Shown: positions 15,485-23,865, numbered from the stretch's first letter. The stretch is 25,724 bases of DNA from an uncultured Bacilli bacterium (GCA_934167785.1 CAKPLX010000014.1:1-25724), one strand, 5' to 3'. The notes: generated from the sequence alone by a model not told the origin. A program made the numbers and translations.

Positions 15485-16735
15485 ATGAGAAGGAAAAAGA
15501 AAAGAAAATTAAAGTTAGGAAATATTTTTATTGCTATCAGTTTAATAATTTTATTTTCACTAGCAGCAATTTATTTGGGAAAAGAAAGGAATATTTCTTC
15601 TTCCAAAGAAAAGCCTAAAAAAGAAATCGTAGTAAGTCAAAAAGAAAATGAAGAAAAAATATCTAAAGCCACAATGGTAATGGTAGGAGATAATTTAATT
15701 CACTCTAGTATTTATAAAGATGCCAGTGATGGATCAGGTAGTTATGATTTTAGAAAAATGTATGAACTCGTTAAGCCAATTATTTCAAAATATGATATTG
15801 CTTATTACAACCAAGAAACTGTTTTGGGAGGGAAAGAATTAGGGGTAAGTGATTACCCAACATTTAATTCTCCTCAAGAAGTAGGGGATGCAATGATTGA
15901 TGCAGGATTTAATCTTGTTTCCCTTGCAAGCAATCATACTATGGATTCGGGTGAAAAAGCAGTTTTAGCTTCTAGAACTTATTGGGACACTAAAAAAGAC
16001 GTCCTAGCCGTTGGAAGTTATTCTAGCCAAGAAGATCGAGATAAATTAAGAATCATGACCAAAAATAATATTTCTTATACTATGTTAAATTACACTTACG
16101 GAACCAACGGAATAAGTATTCCAAGTCAAAAAGAATATTTAGTAAATGTTTGGCCGACAGACTTAGAATTAAATGACGTTGAAAAAGATACAAAATATCA
16201 AGAATATAAAACTCAAGTAAAAAAAGATGTTGCTGCTGTAAGAGATAAAGTAGATGTTTTAATAGTAGCCATGCACTGGGGAGTGGAATATACTAGCGAA
16301 GCAACTGCCTATGAAAAAGATATGGCTACCTACTTAGCAAGTCTTGGTGTAGATATTATCATTGGTGCCCATCCTCATGTAATTCAACCAGTAACTTGGA
16401 TAGATAAAACTTTAGTAATTTATTCTTTAGGCAATTTTATCTCTGCACAATACCAGAATGATGACTATAATAAAATGGTTGGATTAATGACTAGCCTAGA
16501 TATTGAAAAAACCGAAAAAGGAAAAAATAAAACAATTAAAATTAAAAATGTCGATAACGATTTAGTCTATACCTACTATAAAGCATGGCGAAATTTTAAA
16601 GTAGTTCCATTTTCCGAAAAAGAAATCGCGACATATTTGCCCGATTATAAACGTATTCATGATAAATATGCCAAAATAGTAAAAGAATATGATCCAAATA
16701 TTTCCGTAAAACCTGCTTATGGAGAAGTTTCATGA
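15485..16735 (+). CDS. CapA family protein (first of a tandem pair), 416 aa
   Basis: The PGA_cap/CapA domain has a metallophosphatase-like fold; its relatives act in poly-gamma-glutamate capsule production or on surface polymers. A basic start and one membrane anchor (about 12-30) put the domain outside. Motifs: MVGDNLIH with Asp69, YYNQET, SNHTMD with Asn150-His151, AMHWGVEY with His264, GAHPHVIQPV with His296 and His298, and YSLGNF. These are the candidate metal ligands. No pgsB or pgsC is nearby, so capsule synthesis itself is not supported. ATG 15485 follows GGGAAAGAAG 4-5 nt upstream. Its TGA stop overlaps the ATG of the second copy. Confidence 0.9.
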   Translation: MRRKKKRKLKLGNIFIAISLIILFSLAAIYLGKERNISSSKEKPKKEIVVSQKENEEKISKATMVMVGDNLIHSSIYKDASDGSGSYDFRKMYELVKPIISKYDIAYYNQETVLGGKELGVSDYPTFNSPQEVGDAMIDAGFNLVSLASNHTMDSGEKAVLASRTYWDTKKDVLAVGSYSSQEDRDKLRIMTKNNISYTMLNYTYGTNGISIPSQKEYLVNVWPTDLELNDVEKDTKYQEYKTQVKKDVAAVRDKVDVLIVAMHWGVEYTSEATAYEKDMATYLASLGVDIIIGAHPHVIQPVTWIDKTLVIYSLGNFISAQYQNDDYNKMVGLMTSLDIEKTEKGKNKTIKIKNVDNDLVYTYYKAWRNFKVVPFSEKEIATYLPDYKRIHDKYAKIVKEYDPNISVKPAYGEVS

Positions 16736-17925
16736 GAAAAATCCACAAAAGTCGAAAAAGAGGAAAATATTTCTTCTTTCTTTTCATTATTATCTTATTG
16801 ATCATAGTTGCGTTAATAAAAGTTTATCCTTCGTTTAATAAGGCTAAGCCCAAAAATCATTCAAATAATAATTTAATAGAAAAAGAAAGAGAACCAGATA
16901 AACTATCTTTAGTAATGGTAGGGGATAATCTTATTCATGATAAAATTTATCAGTATGCTAAAACAGAAACAGGATATGATTTTAAACCAATTTTAACAAA
17001 AATAAAACCCATAATTCAACAATATGACATTGCTTACTACAATCAAGAAACCATTTTAGGAGGAAGTGAACTAGGATTGTCTAGCTATCCAGCTTTTAAT
17101 AGCCCATTTGAAGTTGGTGACGCAATGGTTGATGCAGGATTTAATCTAGTTTCTCTAGCTACTAATCATACAATGGATCGAGGAAAACAGGCTGTATTAA
17201 ATTCTAGAACTTATTGGGATAACCAAAAGAACGTTTTAGCCGTTGGAAGTTATTCTAGTCAAGAAGATAAAAATAAACTAAGAATTATCACTAAAAATAA
17301 TATTTCCTATACTATGTTAAACTATACCTACGGAATAAATGGAATAAATCTTAAAGAAGCAGAAAAATACTTAGTCAATATTTGGCCTGTTAATGGGCAA
17401 AACCCAAGTACTGATAATAAATATCAACAATATAAGGAACAAATTAAAAAGGATATTGAAGCAGTACGAGATAAGGTAGATGTATTATTAGTAGCTATGC
17501 ACTGGGGAATAGAGTACCAAACACTTCCTAATGAATACCAAAAAGATATGGCTTCTTATTTAGCAAGTTTAGGGGCAGATATCATTATAGGAACACATCC
17601 ACACGTAATAGAGCCAGTAACTTGGATAAATAATACACTAGTTATTTATTCTCTAGGAAATTTTCTTTCTGCTCATGAAGTAGTTAATTTAGCAAATAGG
17701 GTTGGATTAATGAGTATGGTTGACATTTATAAAGAAAATGATAAAATAATACTAAAGAATTTAGAAAATGAGTTGCTATATACTTACTATACATCAGATT
17801 ACCAAGACTTTTTAATCGTTCCTTTTTCTTCAATGGAAGAAAAATATTTAAGTAATTATCAAGAAGTCTACAATCAATATAAAACAGTCGTTCAAACCTT
17901 GGATAAAAGTATAAAGGTAAACTAA
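16732..17925 (+). CDS. CapA family protein (second of a tandem pair), 397 aa
   Basis: This is a paralogue of the preceding gene with the same layout: basic start, membrane anchor (about 12-32) and CapA domain. All motifs are kept: MVGDNLIH with Asp65, YYNQET, TNHTMD with Asn145-His146, AMHWGIEY with His257, GTHPHVIEPV with His289 and His291, and YSLGNF. The two copies are nearly identical over VLAVGSYSSQED and NNISYTMLNYTYG but diverge in the anchor, after NGI and at the C-terminus. ATG 16732 overlaps the TGA of the first copy (ATGA), so translation is coupled; GGAGAAG lies just before. Both copies look functional, which suggests two related substrates or a complex of both. Confidence 0.9.
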   Translation: MRKIHKSRKRGKYFFFLFIIILLIIVALIKVYPSFNKAKPKNHSNNNLIEKEREPDKLSLVMVGDNLIHDKIYQYAKTETGYDFKPILTKIKPIIQQYDIAYYNQETILGGSELGLSSYPAFNSPFEVGDAMVDAGFNLVSLATNHTMDRGKQAVLNSRTYWDNQKNVLAVGSYSSQEDKNKLRIITKNNISYTMLNYTYGINGINLKEAEKYLVNIWPVNGQNPSTDNKYQQYKEQIKKDIEAVRDKVDVLLVAMHWGIEYQTLPNEYQKDMASYLASLGADIIIGTHPHVIEPVTWINNTLVIYSLGNFLSAHEVVNLANRVGLMSMVDIYKENDKIILKNLENELLYTYYTSDYQDFLIVPFSSMEEKYLSNYQEVYNQYKTVVQTLDKSIKVN

Positions 17926-17948
17926 AAAACAAGAAAAGAGGTATTAAT

Positions 17949-18842
17949 ATGGAAAATCAGGAAAAAGAATTAAAAGTTGAAATCATAGATAATAATCCTA
18001 GAAAAAAAATCATGGAACAGCAAGAACAAGAAAGAAGACAACAAGAAATTGAAATCAAAAAACGGGCAATTAAAAGGAAAAGAAACAAGAAGAAAATTAA
18101 AAAAATATTGATTGAAATAGCAATTGCTGCAATAATAACAGGAGGAGTTATTTTAGGTGGAATTAAACTTCATTCAATGATTCAGGATTCTAAAAATTCT
18201 CAAGAAAAAATTATGGAAACAATTAATAAAGCGATTGATGAAAAAGAACAAGAAGATGCATTAACCATAGAAAACTATGATCAACAATCAGAAGCTTTGG
18301 AACAAGAAATGATAAATTTAACCCAAGACAGTAACGAAGAACTAGCAAAAGAAGCAAAAAATACACAAGAAAAAATAGATGCTTCTATCTCAAAATTATC
18401 AAATGAAATGATGAAGAAGTTAAAAAGTTTTAGTACCGCGGAAGTTGAGAGATGTTCAAAACGGACAGATTCTAAAGAATATAGTTTTTATGATTTCTCA
18501 TTATATCGAAAAAAGTTTGTTATATTAAGTTGGTTAGGAAACTATTTTGAAGAAGAACAAATTGAAAATATATACAACACTTTGACAAAAGAAGAAATTG
18601 AAGCATTAATTTTATCAACATCTTATAAGCAAATTAATCAGTATGAAAACGGACCAGATAACAGAGAAAATTTTATTCGATCAATTGCTAGTAATGAATC
18701 AAATCAATCAAATCAAGAAATTTTTGAACAATCAAAAGAAACAAGTGACAAAGCGGCATTTAAAGTTGCTAAAGAATATTTATCTCAAAAATTAGGTTAT
18801 TCTTTAGATGTAGAAACACAAAGCGTTGGAAAGGGAATGTAA
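17949..18842 (+). CDS. Single-pass membrane protein of unknown function, 297 aa
   Basis: I do not recognise a family. A charged, coiled-coil-like cytoplasmic part (about 1-52, with QQEQERRQQEIEIKKR and a very basic KRKRNKKKIKK) is followed by one membrane helix (about 53-73, IEIAIAAIITGGVILGGI). A helical, acidic outer part follows (about 80-160), then a globular-looking region with FYDFSLYRKKFVILSWLGNYF. The positive-inside rule puts the C-terminus outside. It is in the rnr-capA operon, 23 nt after the second capA with AAAAGAGG as ribosome binding site, so it may assist the CapA proteins at the envelope; that is inference from context only. Confidence 0.8.
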   Translation: MENQEKELKVEIIDNNPRKKIMEQQEQERRQQEIEIKKRAIKRKRNKKKIKKILIEIAIAAIITGGVILGGIKLHSMIQDSKNSQEKIMETINKAIDEKEQEDALTIENYDQQSEALEQEMINLTQDSNEELAKEAKNTQEKIDASISKLSNEMMKKLKSFSTAEVERCSKRTDSKEYSFYDFSLYRKKFVILSWLGNYFEEEQIENIYNTLTKEEIEALILSTSYKQINQYENGPDNRENFIRSIASNESNQSNQEIFEQSKETSDKAAFKVAKEYLSQKLGYSLDVETQSVGKGM

Positions 18843-18843
18843 A

Positions 18844-19074
18844 ATGCAAGAAATTGAAGTAGAATACGTTACTTTAGAGGATGGTGCTGATTATTTTATT
18901 GTTGATATTATAAATAATTATGCTTATTTAAAAAAAGAAACAGATAACCAAACCTTTGATATTAGAAAGATAGAAAAAAAGGATGGTGATGAATATTTTA
19001 TTCCTATCGAAGATGAAGAGGAATTGAATAAAGCATTATCACTATTTCAAAATAAATATCTAAATAAAAATTAA
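18844..19074 (+). CDS. DUF1292 family protein, 76 aa
   Basis: A small acidic protein with the DUF1292 pattern: VEYVTLEDGADYFIVDII, a middle strand, then YFIPIEDEEELNKA. These short proteins are widespread in Firmicutes and have no defined function; many lie near genes of RNA or nucleotide metabolism. The in-frame TTG at 18826 would add six residues, but AAAGGGA (18831-18837) sits correctly for ATG 18844. The ATG is 1 nt after the stop of the membrane protein, so this is the last gene of the rnr operon and a terminator follows. Confidence 0.85.
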   Translation: MQEIEVEYVTLEDGADYFIVDIINNYAYLKKETDNQTFDIRKIEKKDGDEYFIPIEDEEELNKALSLFQNKYLNKN

Positions 19075-19112
19075 AAAATTCTATTGGAAATAAAATATTT
19101 TAATAGTAAACT

Positions 19113-19144
19113 AAAAAGAAATATTCTTGGGAATATTCTTTTTT
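19113..19144 (+). terminator. Terminator of the rnr-capA operon
   Basis: AAAAAG (19113-19118) plus AATATTC (19120-19126), with one bulged A, pair with GAATATT plus CTTTTT (19131-19143) around a TTGG loop. A T-run is included. Confidence 0.87.
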
Positions 19145-19147
19145 ATG

Positions 19148-19156
19148 TGGTATACT
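19148..19156 (+). promoter_or_regulatory. Extended -10 promoter for parE
   Basis: TGGTATACT (TATACT at 19151-19156), placed 4 nt after the preceding terminator. A poor -35 candidate (TTGGGA, 19127-19132) lies in the terminator loop. Confidence 0.5.
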
Positions 19157-19175
19157 ATTTAAGGAATTAAGAAAG

Positions 19176-21104
19176 ATGGTAGATATGATGGCAAAAATAA
19201 CAACAAATAACTATAATGAAGATTCAATAAAAATATTAGAAGGATTAGAAGCCGTTCGAAAAAGACCGGGAATGTATATTGGTTCAACGGATAAAAGAGG
19301 ATTACATCATCTTATTTGGGAAATTGTAGATAATGGTGTAGATGAAGTTTTAAATGGTTATGGGAATCACTTAGAAATTACTATTCATAAAGATGGGTCA
19401 ATTAGTGTCACTGATCATGGAAGAGGAATTCCAACAGGAATGCATTCCTCTGGAAAAAGCACCCCTGAAGTAATTTATACCGTTCTTCATGCTGGAGGCA
19501 AGTTTTCAGAAGGTGGATATAAGGTAAGTGGTGGTCTTCATGGAGTTGGAGCATCCGTTGTAAATGCACTATCTAGTTGGATGGAAGTAACAACAAGATA
19601 TCAAGGAGAAGAATATTATATATCTTTTAAAAACGGTGGTCATGTAGATCAACCCCTAACCAAATTAGGTAATACAAATAAAACAGGAACTACAGTTCAT
19701 TTTATGCCAGATAGTGAAATTTTTAGTAGTACTAAGTTTAATTTCAGTGTAATTTGCGAAAGAATGCAAGAATGTGCGTTCTTAGTTAATGGACTTACAA
19801 TAGAAATTACTGATGAAATAGAAGGTAAGTCTGAAAAATATTTATATCATAATGGTTTAGAATCTTTTGTTGAATATTTAAACGAAGGAAAAAATGCCCT
19901 TCACAAAGTTTTATGCTTCAAAGCAAATAAAGAAAATATTAATGTAAGCGTTGCTCTTCAATACACAGATAGTTACTCGGAGAATATTATTTCCTTTGTT
20001 AATAACGTTAAAACTAGTGATGGGGGAAGTCACGAAGTTGGCTTCAAAACTGCCCTAACTAAAGTATTAAATGACTATGCTAAAGAAAATAATTTTATTA
20101 AAGCAAAAGATAAATCATTTGAAGGAAGTGACGTTCGTGAAGGATTAACCGCGATTATTAGTGTTCAAATTCCAGAGTCTATCCTTCAATTTGAGGGTCA
20201 AACAAAAGCTAAATTAGGAACTCCAGCAGCAAGAAGTATAGTAGAAGCTATTACAACGGAAAAATTAAAATTCTTTTTAGAAGAAAATAAAACGATTGCA
20301 ACCATGATTGTAACAAAAGCACTAAAAGGAAAAGATGCCAGAGAAGCAGCAAGAAAGGCTAGAGAAGAATCGAGAAAAGGGAAAGACTCTAAAAAAATAG
20401 AAAAAATTTTAAGTGGAAAATTAACTCCTGCTCAAACAAAAGATAAATTATCTAGAGAACTATTTATTGTAGAAGGTGATTCTGCTGGTGGTTCAGCAAA
20501 ACAAGGAAGAAATCGAAAAACACAGGCTATTTTACCACTAAGAGGAAAGGTATTGAATACAGAAAAAGCCAAATTAGAAGATATTTTTAAAAATGAAGAA
20601 ATTAATACCTTAATTCATACGATTGGTGCGGGTTACGGGAATAATTTTAATATTAAAGATATTTGTTATGGAAAAGTCATAATCATGACCGATGCAGATG
20701 ACGATGGGGCCCACATCCAATGCCTATTGCTAACATTCTTCTATCGTTATATGAAACCTTTAATTGAAAATGGAAATCTTTATATTGCAATGCCACCATT
20801 ATACAAATTAACTATCGGAAACAAAGAAAATTATCTATGGACAAATGAAGAACTAAGAGAATTAACTCGTGGAAAAAGTAATTACAAGATACAAAGATAT
20901 AAAGGATTAGGTGAGATGAATGCTCATCAATTATGGGAAACAACAATGGATCCTGAAAAAAGAAGTTTAGTAAAAGTAAATATTACTGATGTTGCTTTAG
21001 CTGAAAAGAGAGTATCTGTTTTAATGGGGGATGCAGTAGAACCACGTAAGAATTGGATTAATGAGAATGTTGTATTTACCTTAGAAGATAATTATAAAAT
21101 TTAA
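19176..21104 (+). CDS. parE: DNA topoisomerase IV subunit B, 642 aa
   Basis: This is the ATPase subunit of a type IIA topoisomerase. GHKL ATPase features: Glu49 and Asn53 in EIVDNGVDE, then GRGIPTGMH and GGLHGVGASVVNALS. The TOPRIM domain has Glu433 in VEGDSAGGSAKQGR and Asp506, Asp508 and Asp510 in TDADDDGAH. DNGVDEVLNGYG and the LPLRGKVLNTEKAK region look more like ParE than GyrB, but this was judged by eye and GyrB remains possible. parC, usually directly downstream, is absent; tadA follows. Start 19176 is tentative: AAGGA (19161-19165) is 10 nt upstream, and ATG 19185 and 19188 are in-frame alternatives that would lose only 3-4 residues. Confidence 0.88.
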   Translation: MVDMMAKITTNNYNEDSIKILEGLEAVRKRPGMYIGSTDKRGLHHLIWEIVDNGVDEVLNGYGNHLEITIHKDGSISVTDHGRGIPTGMHSSGKSTPEVIYTVLHAGGKFSEGGYKVSGGLHGVGASVVNALSSWMEVTTRYQGEEYYISFKNGGHVDQPLTKLGNTNKTGTTVHFMPDSEIFSSTKFNFSVICERMQECAFLVNGLTIEITDEIEGKSEKYLYHNGLESFVEYLNEGKNALHKVLCFKANKENINVSVALQYTDSYSENIISFVNNVKTSDGGSHEVGFKTALTKVLNDYAKENNFIKAKDKSFEGSDVREGLTAIISVQIPESILQFEGQTKAKLGTPAARSIVEAITTEKLKFFLEENKTIATMIVTKALKGKDAREAARKAREESRKGKDSKKIEKILSGKLTPAQTKDKLSRELFIVEGDSAGGSAKQGRNRKTQAILPLRGKVLNTEKAKLEDIFKNEEINTLIHTIGAGYGNNFNIKDICYGKVIIMTDADDDGAHIQCLLLTFFYRYMKPLIENGNLYIAMPPLYKLTIGNKENYLWTNEELRELTRGKSNYKIQRYKGLGEMNAHQLWETTMDPEKRSLVKVNITDVALAEKRVSVLMGDAVEPRKNWINENVVFTLEDNYKI

Positions 21105-21155
21105 TTTGTCTTTTTAAAATACTAACATTCTTTTTTTTATATTAAGGAGAGAAAA

Positions 21156-21584
21156 ATGGATCATGATATTTTTTATATGAAGTTAGCTCTAGAAGAAGCA
21201 AAAAAAGCTTTTCAACTAGATGAAGTTCCTATAGGCTGTGTAATTATCTTTCGCGATCAAATATTGGCTAGTACTCATAATCGAAAAACAATTGATAAAA
21301 TAGCCACTTCTCATGCTGAGATTCTAGCAATCAATGAAGCTTGTAAAAAACTAGGAACTTGGTATTTAAACGAATGTACACTTTATACAACCGTAGAACC
21401 TTGTTTAATGTGTACGGGAGCTATTCTTCAAGCTAGAATATCCAAAGTTGTTTATGGCACATCGAATCAAGATTTTGGTTACCTATCAAAATTAGAAAAG
21501 AAAAAAATAGAAGTAGTACCTAATGTATTAAAAGAAGAATGTACAGAAATTTTAAGCCAATTTTTTCAAAATAAAAGGAAATAG
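21156..21584 (+). CDS. tadA: tRNA-specific adenosine deaminase TadA, 142 aa
   Basis: TadA converts A34 to inosine in tRNA-Arg(ACG). The deaminase core is complete: His53-Ala-Glu55 (SHAEILAINEA), and the zinc cysteines Cys83 and Cys86 in EPCLMCTGAI. The stretch after the core is unusual: most TadA proteins have a DxKxGAxGS-type loop after VVYG, while here it reads GTSNQDFGYLSKLEKKK and is shorter. A related cytidine or guanine deaminase cannot be fully excluded, but the length, HAE and PCLMC fit TadA. AAGGAGAG precedes the ATG. The last codons are part of the shared terminator with rarA. Confidence 0.9.
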   Translation: MDHDIFYMKLALEEAKKAFQLDEVPIGCVIIFRDQILASTHNRKTIDKIATSHAEILAINEACKKLGTWYLNECTLYTTVEPCLMCTGAILQARISKVVYGTSNQDFGYLSKLEKKKIEVVPNVLKEECTEILSQFFQNKRK

Positions 21585-21617
21585 ATTAATCAAATTAAGT
21601 GATCTATTTCCTTTTTT
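21573..21617. terminator. Bidirectional terminator between tadA and rarA
   Basis: AAAAGGAAATAGAT (21573-21586) pairs perfectly with 21602-21615 around a 15-nt loop. T-runs occur on both strands. The stem is built from the terminal codons of both convergent genes. Confidence 0.88.
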
Positions 21618-22812
21618 CTAGATTTTCCATAATACTAGAAAGTATTTTTTCATTTTTATTATTTTTAGGAAAATAATATTTAGCATTTTTAATTTCATCT
21701 GGGATATATTGTTGCTTAACATAATCATTAGGGTAGTCATGAGGATATTTATAATCAGGAGAATGATTAATAATATGTTTAGGAACGCCTCCAATATTTT
21801 TAGTACGAATATCATTTAAAACCTTATCAATTGCTACTTCAGCAGAATTACTCTTAGGGGATAAAGCAAGTTCTATAACAATACAAGAAAGAACAATTCT
21901 AGCCTCAGGAAGCCCTAATCTTAAAGCTGAATGAATAGCTGCATCTACTTTAGGTCCCATACTAGGATTAGCAAGTCCTATATCTTCATAAACAATAACA
22001 GATAACCTTCTACAAATAATATCAATATCTCCTGCTTCTAATAAAAGTCCTAAATAGTATAGGGAAGCATGAACATCACTCCCACGAATAGACTTTTGAA
22101 AAGCACTAATAGCATTGTAATAGCCATCTCCATTCTTATCCATAATAATACTTGCTTTTCCATTAATATTTTGAACCAAGTCCAAAGTAATATGATGTGT
22201 ATTATCAGCATAATAAGCAATTTCTATCAAGTTATAAACATATCTCAAATCATGATTAGAAGTTTTTCTCATAAATTCTCTAGCATCTTCATCAATAGAA
22301 ATATTCTCTAGTAAATGTGAAGAAATAACTCTATCAATAGCAATATCAATATCCGCTTCATCTAAATCTTTTAACTCAAAAATTTGACATCTACTTCGAA
22401 TTGCAGGATTAATAGAATGATAAGGATTAGCCGTCGTCATCCCAATTAAAGTAATTAATCCTGATTCTAAATAGGGAAGAAGCAAATCTTGCTTATCTTT
22501 ATTCAATCGATGAATTTCATCCATAATTAAAATCATACCTTGGTATAATTTCGCTTCTTCAACGATAATATCAAAATCTTTTTTATTATTAATAACAGCA
22601 TTTAAGGTACGAAATTGATAACCTAATTCCATCACGATAGCGTGAGCAATAGTAGTTTTACCAATTCCAGGATTACCATACAAAATCATGGAAAATATTT
22701 TTTTATTTTGCACCAAATTAGTAAGTATTTTATTTTCCCCAATTAAATGTTTTTGACCAATAACTTCATCTAGTTTATTTGGTCTTAATTTACTAGCTAA
22801 TAACTCATTCAT
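21604..22812 (-). CDS. rarA: Replication-associated recombination protein RarA (MgsA), 402 aa
   Basis: RarA is an AAA+ ATPase related to clamp loaders that acts at stalled replication forks. Seen: the N-terminal LASKLRPNKLDEVIGQKHL, Walker A GNPGIGKT (46-53), Walker B IMDEIHR, sensor MTTANPY, RSRCQIFEL, and the C-terminal family motifs VYEDIGLANP and PDYKYPHDYPNDY. The length is slightly under the usual 420-450. ATG 22812 is chosen over GTG 22821 because AAGGGAG (22827-22821) ends 8 nt before the ATG and overlaps the GTG. It is the only intact gene on the minus strand here. It has a strong promoter facing away from the abi gene. Confidence 0.95.
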   Translation of the reverse strand: MNELLASKLRPNKLDEVIGQKHLIGENKILTNLVQNKKIFSMILYGNPGIGKTTIAHAIVMELGYQFRTLNAVINNKKDFDIIVEEAKLYQGMILIMDEIHRLNKDKQDLLLPYLESGLITLIGMTTANPYHSINPAIRSRCQIFELKDLDEADIDIAIDRVISSHLLENISIDEDAREFMRKTSNHDLRYVYNLIEIAYYADNTHHITLDLVQNINGKASIIMDKNGDGYYNAISAFQKSIRGSDVHASLYYLGLLLEAGDIDIICRRLSVIVYEDIGLANPSMGPKVDAAIHSALRLGLPEARIVLSCIVIELALSPKSNSAEVAIDKVLNDIRTKNIGGVPKHIINHSPDYKYPHDYPNDYVKQQYIPDEIKNAKYYFPKNNKNEKILSSIMENLEKRK

Positions 22813-22903
22813 GATTTTCACTCCCTTAAGTTCTCCTATTATAGCATGAAGTCAGAAGATTGTAAAATCATGAAAAAAAGTATCTTTTTTTACAAAATCA
22901 TGA
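22809..22903. repeat. Three copies of AAAATCATGA around the rarA/abi promoters
   Basis: Plus-strand copies lie at 22864-22873 and 22894-22903, exactly 30 bp apart; an inverted copy (TCATGATTTT) lies at 22809-22818 over the rarA start codon. The first overlaps the rarA -35 box and the second abuts the abi -10 box. They may be operator sites. Confidence 0.5.
22838..22866 (-). promoter_or_regulatory. Promoter of rarA
   Basis: On the minus strand: TTTACA (22866-22861), 17 nt, then TATAAT (22843-22838) with a TGC extension. This is the best-matching promoter of the window. Confidence 0.75.
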
Positions 22904-22925
22904 TATACTATCATTAGAATAGTAT
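22901..22925 (+). promoter_or_regulatory. Extended -10 promoter of abi-htrA with inverted repeat
   Basis: TGATATACT (TATACT at 22904-22909). The perfect inverted repeat ATACTAT/ATAGTAT (22905-22911/22919-22925, 7-nt spacer) covers the -10 box and the expected transcript start, so it may be an operator or a 5' hairpin. Confidence 0.5.
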
Positions 22926-22938
22926 AGTAGGTGATAAA

Positions 22939-23865
22939 ATGGAAAAACTCTTTAAAACCATAGATGAACAGTTAGAAATATTAAAGAGTAAAGGCTTAAT
23001 TATTGAAGATGAAACACTTGCCAGAGAAATTTTACTTCGTGAAAATTATTTTTTTATCAATGGATATCGAATTTTATTAATGAATTCTTATAAAGATAAA
23101 ACTTTTGTCGTTGGTTCAACATTTCGTGAATTATATTCAATTTTTTTATTTGATAGAAGTTTTCGAAATATCTTATTCAAAAATTTACTGATCGTTGAAA
23201 ATCAATTAAAATCAATCATTTCCTATCAATTATCCAAAAAATATGGATATCGAGATAAAGACTATTTAAATGCAAAAAATTTTACTATGGATAGAAATAA
23301 ATCCAGAAGAGTAAAAGACGTTATTGAAAAGATGAAGAGACAAGTACGAGTAAATGGAGCACATCATATGGCAACGATGCATTATATGAATAATTATGGA
23401 TATATTCCTCTTTGGGTATTAGTAAAAGTCCTATCATTTGGTCTTGTTACAGAGTTATATCTTATCCTAAAACCAGAAGACCAAGTTGCTATTGCTGATA
23501 TTTTTGGAATGAGTACGAGTTATTTAGAAAACTTTCTTCCTATTTTATCTAATTACAGAAATTTATGTGCACATGAAGATATTGTATATGAGCATCGATC
23601 GGAAAATGTCATTGCCAATACACCATATCATGAGAAATTAGAAATTCCTAGAATGGATGATGAATATATTTATGGAAAAAATGATGTCTTTGCTGTATTA
23701 ATTATGTTAAAATACTTATTAAGAGAAGATGATTTTAGAATGATGATGAGAGAAGTTGAATATGAAATTGAAAAATTAGATGGGGCTATTGATTCAATTC
23801 CAATTGAAAAAATATTAGATCGTATGGGAATACCAAAAAATTATATGGAGTTAGTAAATATGTAA
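22939..23865 (+). CDS. Abi_2 family (AbiD/AbiF-like) protein with HEPN RNase motif, 308 aa
   Basis: The protein has the Abi_2 layout: LEILKSKGLIIEDETLA, NYFFINGYRILL, LYSIFLFDRSFRNILFKNLLIVENQLKS split over an internal helix bundle, and IPLWVLVKVLSFG. Near residue 207 is NYRNLCAHED, whose Arg207 and His212 form the Rx4H motif of HEPN ribonucleases. Abi_2 proteins are named for phage abortive infection; some are linked to small RNA antitoxins. Here it lies among housekeeping genes, with no antitoxin protein or phage genes nearby, so the defence role is inferred. AGGTGAT (22929-22935) supports ATG 22939. htrA follows 12 nt after its stop, so the two share a transcript. Confidence 0.85.
   Translation: MEKLFKTIDEQLEILKSKGLIIEDETLAREILLRENYFFINGYRILLMNSYKDKTFVVGSTFRELYSIFLFDRSFRNILFKNLLIVENQLKSIISYQLSKKYGYRDKDYLNAKNFTMDRNKSRRVKDVIEKMKRQVRVNGAHHMATMHYMNNYGYIPLWVLVKVLSFGLVTELYLILKPEDQVAIADIFGMSTSYLENFLPILSNYRNLCAHEDIVYEHRSENVIANTPYHEKLEIPRMDDEYIYGKNDVFAVLIMLKYLLREDDFRMMMREVEYEIEKLDGAIDSIPIEKILDRMGIPKNYMELVNM

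Noticed and set aside
16596..16805. Antisense open frame across the capA overlap
   Set aside because: It covers conserved coding sequence of both capA copies and has no start signals.
19081..19106. CTATT...AATAG palindrome around AAAATATTTT before the rnr-operon terminator
   Set aside because: Low-complexity AT sequence with an imperfect match; the real terminator lies just downstream.
22069..22311. Plus-strand open frame inside rarA
   Set aside because: Shadow of rarA, without a ribosome binding site or recognisable features.
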